DNA from: Verrucomicrobia bacterium UBA1211 | GTDB lineage: Bacteria > Verrucomicrobiota > Kiritimatiellia > RFP12 > UBA1067 | Assembly (NCBI GenBank): GCA_002309585.1 | Contig: DBXN01000032.1 | Coordinates: 30,650 to 50,930, forward strand | Direction: 5' to 3' | Length of the DNA: 20,281 bases | Shown: positions 7,734-14,149 of the stretch, in pieces | Position numbering within the stretch: the first letter of the stretch is position 1 | How the letters are laid out: each line of letters starts with the position of its first letter | The notes under the pieces: model-generated | Told to the model about the DNA's origin: nothing | Database searches by the model: none | Seen by the model: the letters and a program-made list of their open reading frames with translations, nothing else | Made by a program: the position numbers and the translations under genes

Positions 7734-7859
7734 CATGCAGGATCCCATCGAGTTCAACCTGGACATCTCCGACGCCGTCGACGAGGCCTTCATCCTTTTC
7801 ATTCTTCTCTCTTCATTCTTCATTTTTCATTCTCTGTCCCATTTCCCGTTCCCCACTTA
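7734..7859 (+). pseudogene. Truncated start of a phage gene, interrupted by repeat sequence
   Basis: Nine bases after the preceding stop, an ATG opens MQDPIEFNLDISDAVDEAF, a natural-looking protein start that fits the next gene of a Mu-like head operon. At about 7789 the frame runs straight into intergenic repeat sequence (TTCATCCTTTTCATTCTTC, identical to 6357-6375), which adds meaningless residues until TAA at 7857-7859. Only about 19 residues of the original gene remain. The original function cannot be told. Confidence 0.45.
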
Positions 7860-7905
7860 ACCTTTTAACCCTTTAACCTTTTCATCTTTTAACCTTCCAA
7901 CCTTC
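7789..7905. repeat. Intergenic phrase repeats (TTCATTC and CTTTTAACC types)
   Basis: A TTCATTC-rich stretch (7789-7837) is followed by CCCGTTCCCCACTTAACC (7847 on) and several CTTTTAACC/CTTTAACC units. CCTTTTCATCTTTTAACC at 7877-7894 is repeated exactly, in reverse complement, at 12864-12881 in front of the DUF58 gene. The CCCCACTTAACC wording recurs in reverse near 17716-17735. Confidence 0.75.
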
Positions 7906-7941
7906 CCCTTGTGGGCATTTCGTAGAGACCAGCCGCGCCCA

Positions 7942-7989
7942 TTTGACAATCGGACACAACTTGTGGCATAATTATGTCTGATTGTCAAA
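7942..7989. promoter_or_regulatory. AbiE promoter within a 15-bp inverted repeat (likely operator)
   Basis: TTTGACAATCGGACA (7942-7956) and TGTCTGATTGTCAAA (7975-7989) are inverted copies with one mismatch, separated by 18 bases. The -35 box TTGACA (7943-7948) lies in the left arm. The -10 box CATAAT (7967-7972) lies 18 bases on, just before the right arm. AbiEi-type antitoxins are known to repress their own promoters by binding inverted repeats, so this is very likely the autoregulatory operator. Confidence 0.8.
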
Positions 7990-8000
7990 GGAGAAATTGC

Positions 8001-8585
8001 GTGAACACACGGCTGAAGGACCACTTTAGGCATCACCATACCATTGATGTTCCCACGGCGCAAACCATTGGAATCTCAAGAGCCATGCTTTCGTATCTGG
8101 TGAAAATCGGCGACCTGCAACGTGTCGCACAGGGTATGTATATGCCTGCAACGGAAATAACCGACGATTTGCTTGTGATATCATGCAGATCGCCGCTTAT
8201 CGTGTTTTCCCACGAAACGGCTCTGGCCTTGCACAAACTGCACAACCGCATACCTGTGGTTCCTTCCGTCACGCTTCCTTCCGGCAAAAGAATTCCACAT
8301 AGCATAGAAACCGCCGTTTCCGTCTATCATGTCAGAAAGGCGTTTCATCATTTGGGGATAACGGAGACGACGAGTTTTCTCGGAAATCGGATTCCCTGCT
8401 ACGACAAGGAGCGGACTATCTGCGACATTGTCCGCTCCCGGTCACGACTAGACGAGGAAACATACGTCAGCGCCATCCGCAACTATTCTCGTTTGCCGGA
8501 AAAGGATCTCCCCAGACTTTTCGCCTACGCGGAGAAAATGGGCCTTTCACAAAAAATGCACGGAGCGTTGGAGGTAATATTATGA
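8001..8585 (+). CDS. AbiEi-type antitoxin (type IV toxin-antitoxin)
   Basis: The 194-residue product starts at GTG 8001, which has AAAGGAG seven bases upstream. An in-frame ATG at 7974 lies inside the operator and close to the expected transcription start, so it is rejected. The N-terminal about 50 residues form the winged-helix region of AbiEi proteins (TIDVPTAQTIGISRAMLSYL, then GDLQRVAQGMYMP). The rest (VFSHETALALHKLHNRIP, TSFLGNRIPCYDKERTICDI) follows the AbiEi C-terminal domain. The role is to counter the adjacent nucleotidyltransferase toxin and repress the shared promoter; in known AbiE pairs the two proteins do not form a stable complex. The stop overlaps the toxin start by 4 bases (ATGA), so translation is coupled. 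The gene is intact and somewhat lower in GC than its surroundings. Confidence 0.9.
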   Translation: MNTRLKDHFRHHHTIDVPTAQTIGISRAMLSYLVKIGDLQRVAQGMYMPATEITDDLLVISCRSPLIVFSHETALALHKLHNRIPVVPSVTLPSGKRIPHSIETAVSVYHVRKAFHHLGITETTSFLGNRIPCYDKERTICDIVRSRSRLDEETYVSAIRNYSRLPEKDLPRLFAYAEKMGLSQKMHGALEVIL

Positions 8586-9424
8586 ACAACGCAAAATCCA
8601 TGTCATTGCGGGCACGTATCAACACCTTTTCCAAAATGCACGGCATATCGCCGCAGTTGGCATTGCAAAGTTTCTTTGCGGAACGCTTCCTCGCAAGGAT
8701 TGCACAGTCTCCATACGTCAGCAATCTGGCGATAAAAGACGGGACGCTGATGAGTGCTATTCTTGGTGTCGAACTACGTACGACAATGGATGTGGATGCC
8801 ACAATCATAGGCATTCGAGCCGACGAAGCCAGAATCGTGGAGATGGTCGAAACGATTGCGGCAATTGACATCGGGGACGATATTGTTTTCACTCGCGACA
8901 AGTCCATTCCGACGGCAATAGCAAAGGACGACGGATATGGAGGCTACACAATCGGACTTGTCGCAGAATTCGGGACAATCAGACTTCCGATTGGCGTGGA
9001 TGTCACTTTCGGTGACGCTATAACCCCCGAAGCAGAGCCGAGGAACTTCAGATCGCTACTTGACGATACGGTTTCGACACGTCTGATGGCATATCCAATA
9101 GAGACTTTGATGGCGGAGAAATTACAGACGATACTGAAGCGCGGCGTGGCGACAACAAGGCCACGCGACTTCTACGACCTTTACATGCTTCATACCAGAC
9201 GGGAATACGACACGGGCATCTTGGTACAAGCGGTGAAAAACACGTTTGCGAACAGAAACTCTGAGAAGAGCCTTGCTGACTGGCGAACAACAACGAACGC
9301 ATTCAAGACATCCGCTTTCCAGCGTGACCAGTGGAGTCGCTACACCTCCAAAATGCCCTTTGCAAAAGACATTACATTTGACGCTGTTATAGCGTCTCTC
9401 GAAGATCTTCTTGCCGCACTGTAG
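8582..9424 (+). CDS. AbiEii-type nucleotidyltransferase toxin
   Basis: The 280-residue product matches AbiEii/DUF1814 nucleotidyltransferases, the toxin half of AbiE systems and related to the MenT toxins that modify tRNA. Visible motifs are KDGTLM (52-57; many relatives have KGGT), RTTMDVD with the metal-binding aspartates at 70 and 72, GVDVTFGD near 138-145, PIETLMAEKL at 172-181 and RPRDFYDLY at 193-201. All expected catalytic regions are present, so the toxin is probably active. It is translated from an ATGA overlap with the antitoxin gene. The right 131-bp repeat copy begins 21 bases after the stop. AbiE modules give phage resistance in some hosts; a defence or island-stabilising role here is inferred. 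Confidence 0.9.
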   Translation: MNNAKSMSLRARINTFSKMHGISPQLALQSFFAERFLARIAQSPYVSNLAIKDGTLMSAILGVELRTTMDVDATIIGIRADEARIVEMVETIAAIDIGDDIVFTRDKSIPTAIAKDDGYGGYTIGLVAEFGTIRLPIGVDVTFGDAITPEAEPRNFRSLLDDTVSTRLMAYPIETLMAEKLQTILKRGVATTRPRDFYDLYMLHTRREYDTGILVQAVKNTFANRNSEKSLADWRTTTNAFKTSAFQRDQWSRYTSKMPFAKDITFDAVIASLEDLLAAL

Positions 9425-9600
9425 CGCCAAGAACACCTCTCAACGCTCAACGGTTGATGGTTAGGTGGTTGGGTAGTTAGGTGGTTCGGTGATTGGGTGG
9501 TGCCGCGTATCACACGTCGCTTGTCCCTTGAGTGTTGACGCGCGACACGCGGACGACAACCGACTCTCGTCACTCGTCACCCGTCACTCGTCACTTCCAT
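9425..9600. repeat. Right copy of the 131-bp direct repeat plus phrase repeats
   Basis: Bases 9445-9575 repeat 6193-6323 in the same orientation with 128 of 131 identities by eye. They are preceded by CTCTCAACGCTCAACGG and followed by CGTCACCCGTCACTCGTCAC units (to about 9595). From 9600 to 9749 lies the leader of the next gene. It contains TTGGCAC at 9627-9633 and a GGAG ribosome site at 9737-9740, with no clear -10/-35 pair. Confidence 0.85.
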
Positions 9601-9749
9601 TTCCCGCTTGCCTTCCCCGCGTAGTTTTGGCACACTATTTTTTTGGAACCCTCGTTAAGGACTGTCATTAGGTGGTATTTTGATGAGGTTGACCCCTGGT
9701 GATGGCGGGTTGCCATTTTTTGTTAGCAAACTAGACGGAGATCAGTTCT

Positions 9750-11774
9750 ATGAGTGTAACGGCAGTGGAAAATGTCCGGAACTTTGCGATTCTTGGACAC
9801 AGTGGAAGCGGGAAAACGACGTTGACGGATGCGATCGCCTTTAAGATCGGGTTGAATGACCGCCTCGGGCTGGTTTCCAACGGAAGCAGTGTCTCGGACA
9901 TTACGGATGAGGAGAAGGTCCGCAAAATTTCAATTTTCTCCTCCCCGTTCACGGGCGAGTACAAACTGGGCGGCCAGTCGTACAAGCTGATCTTCATCGA
10001 CACGCCCGGCGCGCCGGACTTTTACGGCCAGCTGCGCGGCGCGGTGCGTGCCGCCGATTCCGCGATCATCACGGTCGATGCCGTTTCGGGTGTGCAGGTC
10101 GGAACCCGCCGCGCCTGGCACATCTGCAAGTCCTACAACCTCTCTTCGGTCGCTTTCGTGATCACCGGCCTGGACAAGGAAAACGCCGATTTCCATAAGA
10201 CGCTCGATTCGATCCGCGACGCGTTCGGCGTGAATTGCGTGCCGGTCACGGTGCCGGTCGCCGCCGACAAGATCGTCAACATCCTCGATACCGACACGTT
10301 GCCCGCCGAGCTGGAAGACATCAAGACCAGCCTCGCCGAAGCCGCCGCCGAGACCGATGAAGCCCTCATGGACAAATACTTCTCCGAAGGGACTCTCTCC
10401 GCGGAGGAGATCCGCAGCGGTCTTTTGTCCGGTATCGCGGGCGGTTCCGTCCGTCCGATCTACTGTGTGCTCTCCCTGAAGGGAACCGGCATGAACGAGA
10501 TGCTCGACAGCATCTGCCGTCTCCTTCCCGGTCCGGGCAAGCGCCCGTTGACGGATGCCGACGGCAACGCCATCCCGGCCGATCCGGCCGCACCGTTCGT
10601 CGCACAGGTCTGGAAGACGGCGGTCGATCCGTTTATGGGTCAGTTGAGCTACATCCGCGTCTTCTCCGGTACGCTCACCAACAACATGACCGTTCAGAAC
10701 AACGGCAACGGCGGTAAGGAAACCGTCACGACGATCCTTCAGGTGAACGGCAAGAAGCAGACCGGCATCGACAGCGCGGGTCCCGGCGACATCGTCGCGC
10801 TCCCGAAGCTGAAGAACACCAAGACCGGCGACACGCTGGCCGCCGTCGGCACCAACACCAAGTTGCCGGAGATCGATTATCCCCAGCCGGTCACCTATAT
10901 GGCCGTCACCGCCAAGACCCAGGCCGACGAGGATAAGATCAGCGTCGCGATCCACCGTCTGCTCGACAGCGACCCGACGATCCATTATGAGAAACAGGCC
11001 GCCACGAAGGAGATCATCCTCAAGGGTCTCGGCGATGTGCATTTGGATGTCGCCGTTGCGCTGATGAAGTCGCAGAGTAATGTGAATGTCCTGCTTTCCA
11101 CGCCGAAGGTGCCGTACCGCGAGGCGGTGACGGGTCTTGGCCAGGGCCACTACCGTCACAAGAAGCAGTCGGGTGGCCGCGGCCAGTTCGGCGAGGTTTA
11201 TCTGCGTGTCGAGCCGTTGCCGGAGGGCGAGACCGAGTGGTTCCTCGATGAGACTGTCGGCGGCTCGATCCCGGGTAACTTCATGCCCGCCATCCAGAAG
11301 GGTATCAACGAGACGATGCTGGCCGGCCCGATCGCGGGTTATCCGGTCCAGAACGTCAAGGTGCACGTCTACGATGGCGCCTTCCACGAGGTCGATTCCT
11401 CTGAAGTCGCCTTCAAGATCGCCGGTTCCCGTGCGTTCCGTGAAGGTATGATGGCCGCCAAGCCGGTTCTGCTGGAGCCGATCATGACCCTCAAGATCTC
11501 CATCCCGGATACCTTCATGGGTTCGATCAGCGGCGATATGCCCCATAAGCGCGGCCGTGTGCTCGGCATGGAGGCGGATGAGGACGGCGTTCAGGTGATC
11601 ACCGCCGAGGCGCCGTTGGCGGAACTCTTCAAGTACTCCGCCGAACTCCGTTCCCTCACGGGCGGTCAGGGTTCCTTCACGATGGACTTCACCCGTTACG
11701 ATGTCGTTCCGGGCAACGTCGCCCAGAAGATCATCGCCGAAGCGGCCAAGAACCGTCAGGAAGAAGAGGATTGA
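9750..11774 (+). CDS. EF-G-like translation-factor GTPase paralogue with altered G motifs
   Basis: The 674-residue product has the domain order of elongation factor G: GTPase domain (1-270), beta-barrel domain II (about 285-375), domain III (390-460), domain IV with GRGQFGEVYLRVEPL and IPGNFMPAIQKGI, and domain V with EPIMTLKISIP and GRVLGME. The P-loop is GHSGSGKTT (16-24). Switch I has ISI (60-62) where EF-G has ITI. G3 is DTPGAPDF (84-91), lacking the catalytic histidine of DTPGHVDF. G4 reads TGLD (139-142) instead of NKxD. It therefore belongs with the EF-G-like/FusA2 group, members of which are reported to bind nucleotide without ribosome-stimulated GTPase activity. Its cellular role is unknown. 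It is transcribed alone and ends in a strong terminator. High similarity of the C-terminal domains to EF-G suggests it still contacts the ribosome. Confidence 0.85.
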   Translation: MSVTAVENVRNFAILGHSGSGKTTLTDAIAFKIGLNDRLGLVSNGSSVSDITDEEKVRKISIFSSPFTGEYKLGGQSYKLIFIDTPGAPDFYGQLRGAVRAADSAIITVDAVSGVQVGTRRAWHICKSYNLSSVAFVITGLDKENADFHKTLDSIRDAFGVNCVPVTVPVAADKIVNILDTDTLPAELEDIKTSLAEAAAETDEALMDKYFSEGTLSAEEIRSGLLSGIAGGSVRPIYCVLSLKGTGMNEMLDSICRLLPGPGKRPLTDADGNAIPADPAAPFVAQVWKTAVDPFMGQLSYIRVFSGTLTNNMTVQNNGNGGKETVTTILQVNGKKQTGIDSAGPGDIVALPKLKNTKTGDTLAAVGTNTKLPEIDYPQPVTYMAVTAKTQADEDKISVAIHRLLDSDPTIHYEKQAATKEIILKGLGDVHLDVAVALMKSQSNVNVLLSTPKVPYREAVTGLGQGHYRHKKQSGGRGQFGEVYLRVEPLPEGETEWFLDETVGGSIPGNFMPAIQKGINETMLAGPIAGYPVQNVKVHVYDGAFHEVDSSEVAFKIAGSRAFREGMMAAKPVLLEPIMTLKISIPDTFMGSISGDMPHKRGRVLGMEADEDGVQVITAEAPLAELFKYSAELRSLTGGQGSFTMDFTRYDVVPGNVAQKIIAEAAKNRQEEED

Positions 11775-11798
11775 TCCCCGAACGGGATTTCCGAATCC

Positions 11799-11831
11799 AA
11801 AAAGGAGAGCCTTCGCGGCTCTCCTTTTTTT
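11799..11831 (+). terminator. Rho-independent terminator after the EF-G-like gene
   Basis: GGAGAGCC (11804-11811) and GGCTCTCC (11817-11824) form a perfect 8-bp stem with a TTCGC loop, flanked by an A-run before and a run of seven T after. The A-run makes it potentially bidirectional, so it may also stop the convergent DUF58 transcript. Confidence 0.9.
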
Positions 11832-11933
11832 GTATGCGGGACGAGGTGGAATCGGTTTTCTATCGCCAACCGCAACCTCTTAATCAAATCCTGTCTAAAA
11901 AACAAAGGGCGCGTGTAAGGCCATTGTACGGGC

Positions 11934-12851
11934 CTATCGCCGGGACATGAGGTATTCGGCGAGGGCCTGGTCGTAGGGGACGCTGGTGGGCATCCGGCGG
12001 TATTCGATCTGGAGGGTGCCGCAGGCGGACTCAATCGCGTCCAGAAACCGTTTCACGCTGGCGAGATAGGCGGCGCGGACAGTCCGAGGATCGATCGGCA
12101 GGCGCTCGTCGGGGTGTTCCAGATCGCGGAAGCGGGTGAAGTCGTCAAACGGGAAGGAAAGTTCCTCTTCCGCCACGATGTGGAGGAGGATCACCTCGTG
12201 TTTCCGGTAGCGGAAATGGTGGAGGGCGCGGATCAGCGCCTCGGGATCGTCATAGAGATCGCTGAAGATGATGACCAATCCGCGTCGGGGAATCCGCTCG
12301 GCGATGTCGTGAAAGATGTCGGCCAGTGCGGTCTCACCTCCCGGTTTGCATGCCTCCAGCGTCTCCAGCATGATCTTCACCTGGCTGGGGCGGGCGCGCG
12401 CCGGAAGGTAGGTGCGTAGCTGCGTATCGAACGTGACCAGTCCGGCGGCATCCTGCTGGCCTACCGCCAGATAGCCGAGTGTCGCGGCCAGATAGCGCGC
12501 GTAGTCATATTTCGAACACGGTTTCCCCTCGCGTTTCGCCGCCTGCTGGCCGGTGTAGGCCATCGAGCCTGATGCGTCCAGCAGCAAGGTTACGCGCATG
12601 TTCGTCTCTTCGATGTACTGCTTGATGTAGTAGCGGTCCTTCCGCGCCAGTACCCGCCAGTCGAGATTCCGGAGGTCATCCCCCGGCGCGTACTGCCGGT
12701 GCTCGGCGAACTCCACCGAAAAGCCCTTCAGCGGACTTTTGTGCTTGCCGGTGATGAATCCCGACATGACCCCGCGCGCCACCAGTTCGCATCGGCCCAG
12801 TTTGGCCAACACGTCCGGCGGGAGAAAACGCATATAGGAAGGGGCGGTCAT
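11934..12851 (-). CDS. DUF58 protein with vWA-like domain
   Basis: The 305-residue product matches DUF58 proteins, found next to MoxR ATPases. The signature GFSVEFAEHRQYAPGDDLRN followed by LDWRVLARKD lies near 43-72. A von Willebrand A-like region follows with the metal-site motif DASGS at 92-96 and a FSD stretch later. No membrane segment is visible, unlike some DUF58 proteins. MoxR-DUF58 pairs are thought to act as a chaperone/assembly system for other proteins; the client here is unknown. The bases before the start codon are repeat sequence (ACCGTTTAACCTTCC on the coding strand) with no recognisable ribosome site. M7 is an alternative start, also without one. It ends convergent with the EF-G-like gene. 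Confidence 0.85.
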   Translation of the reverse strand: MTAPSYMRFLPPDVLAKLGRCELVARGVMSGFITGKHKSPLKGFSVEFAEHRQYAPGDDLRNLDWRVLARKDRYYIKQYIEETNMRVTLLLDASGSMAYTGQQAAKREGKPCSKYDYARYLAATLGYLAVGQQDAAGLVTFDTQLRTYLPARARPSQVKIMLETLEACKPGGETALADIFHDIAERIPRRGLVIIFSDLYDDPEALIRALHHFRYRKHEVILLHIVAEEELSFPFDDFTRFRDLEHPDERLPIDPRTVRAAYLASVKRFLDAIESACGTLQIEYRRMPTSVPYDQALAEYLMSRR

Positions 12852-12915
12852 GGAAGGTTAAACGGTTAAAAGATGAAAAGGTTATGGGGAACGGGGTGGC
12901 CAATCCTTTTGGGAG
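12852..12915. repeat. Phrase repeat between moxR and the DUF58 gene
   Basis: GGTTAAAAGATGAAAAGG at 12864-12881 is the exact reverse complement of 7877-7894. It is followed by TTATGGGGAACGGGG, similar to wording near 17715-17735. The element fills nearly the whole gap and abuts the DUF58 start codon. Confidence 0.7.
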
Positions 12916-13935
12916 TTAGATGTCGAGTTCCTCGGCGGGACGGAGCTTCTGGAGCAGCTGGTCGATGATCGCGTCGCTCTTCACGCCGGCGGCCTCCGCA
13001 TTGAAGGTGGTCAGCACGCGGTGGCGAAGGACGGGGTGGGCGACGGCGGCGATGTCGGCGGTGGTTGCGTGGAAACGGCCCTTGAGGACCGCGCGCGCCT
13101 TGGCGGCGGTTACCAGGCTGATGCCCGCGCGGGGGCCCGCGCCCCACGCCACCATCTGCTTCACGAAGTCAGGGGCGTCGGGTTCGGCCGGTCGGGTCGC
13201 CCGGGTCAGGTCGCGCGCGAAATCAATCACATGGTCCGCCACCGGAATCCGTCGGATCAGTTCCTGCACGCGCATCACCTGCTCGCCGGAGAGGACCGGC
13301 GAGAGTTCGGCCGGCTCGGATGTCGTCACCCGCCGGATCACCGCGCCCTCTTCCTCTTTGCTTGGATAACCGACTACGATGTTGAAAAGGAAACGGTCCA
13401 ACTGCGCTTCGGGCAGCGGATAGGTTCCTTCCTGTTCGATCGGGTTTTGGGTCGCGAGGACAAAGAAAGGCTCGGGGAGCGCGTAGTCCTCGCCACCGAC
13501 GGTGACACGGTGTTCCTGCATCGCCTCCAGCAGGGCGGCCTGGGTCTTGGGGGGCGTCCGGTTGATTTCGTCCGCCAGAATCATGTTGGCGAAGATCGGG
13601 CCTTTGACGAAACGGAAAACCCGTTTCCCGGTTGTGCGGTCCTCCTCCAACACGTCCGATCCCGTAATGTCACTCGGCATCAGGTCGGGGGTGAACTGGA
13701 TCCGCTTGAAACTCAGGTCCAGCACGCGGCTGACGGTGCTGATCAGGAGGGTTTTCGCCACGCCCGGTACACCCACCAGCAGCGCGTGACCGCGGCTGAA
13801 GACGGCGATCAGCAGTTCATCGATGACCGACTCCTGGCCGACGATGACCCTTCCCAATTTCTCTTTCAGCGTTTGATACGATTGGTACAGCGCCTCGATC
13901 TGGGCGCGGTCGCCCGTGTTCACCGATTCAGCCAT
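12916..13935 (-). CDS. MoxR-family AAA+ ATPase
   Basis: The 339-residue product is a typical-length MoxR ATPase. The Walker A motif GVPGVAKT is at 55-62 and Walker B MILADE at 118-123, followed by INRTPPKTQAALLEAMQE, sensor-1 VLATQNPIEQEGTYPLPEAQ and LDRFLF. The C-terminal lid holds GAGPRAGISLVTAAKARA, another family hallmark. The start has GAGAGG upstream. It is followed 64 bases later by the DUF58 gene, its usual partner. The ATPase is expected to be cytoplasmic and to remodel or activate partner proteins, often vWA-containing ones. The further genes that commonly follow (BatA/BatB-like, transglutaminase-like) are not present; the operon ends after DUF58. Confidence 0.95.
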   Translation of the reverse strand: MAESVNTGDRAQIEALYQSYQTLKEKLGRVIVGQESVIDELLIAVFSRGHALLVGVPGVAKTLLISTVSRVLDLSFKRIQFTPDLMPSDITGSDVLEEDRTTGKRVFRFVKGPIFANMILADEINRTPPKTQAALLEAMQEHRVTVGGEDYALPEPFFVLATQNPIEQEGTYPLPEAQLDRFLFNIVVGYPSKEEEGAVIRRVTTSEPAELSPVLSGEQVMRVQELIRRIPVADHVIDFARDLTRATRPAEPDAPDFVKQMVAWGAGPRAGISLVTAAKARAVLKGRFHATTADIAAVAHPVLRHRVLTTFNAEAAGVKSDAIIDQLLQKLRPAEELDI

Positions 13936-14105
13936 TTGGCACCTCTCTAGTCTCTAAGATCAAATGGAAACAACGGGTAAAAACAACCTTGCTTTTATCG
14001 GTGGGCAACCGCCCGCCGTTTATATTGCCGCGCGCAGTTGTGTGCGGAAGAACGGAAGTTGTTTTTTCATGTTGTTTTCCTACAAAACTTACCCTCATTC
14101 ACATT

Positions 14106-14132
14106 CCCGCACCCCGCGCGGGCGGGGGCGGG
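14106..14132 (-). terminator. GC-rich hairpin after the HEAT/discoidin gene
   Basis: CCCGC (14106-14110) plus CCCCGC (14112-14117) pair with GCGGGG (14122-14127) plus GCGGG (14128-14132), giving 11 base pairs with one bulge and a 4-base loop, 18 bases past the stop. No T-run follows, so it may be a transcript-stabilising or Rho-type end rather than a true intrinsic terminator. Confidence 0.4.
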
Positions 14133-14149
14133 ACGTTTCGCCATCTCGG

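Noticed and set aside
7974..8000. ATG at 7974 as the antitoxin start
   Set aside because: It lies between the -10 box and the expected transcription start and has no ribosome site. GTG 8001 has AAAGGAG.
9627..9645. Sigma-54 promoter before the EF-G-like gene
   Set aside because: TTGGCAC matches the -24 element, but the -12 GC is replaced by a T-run.
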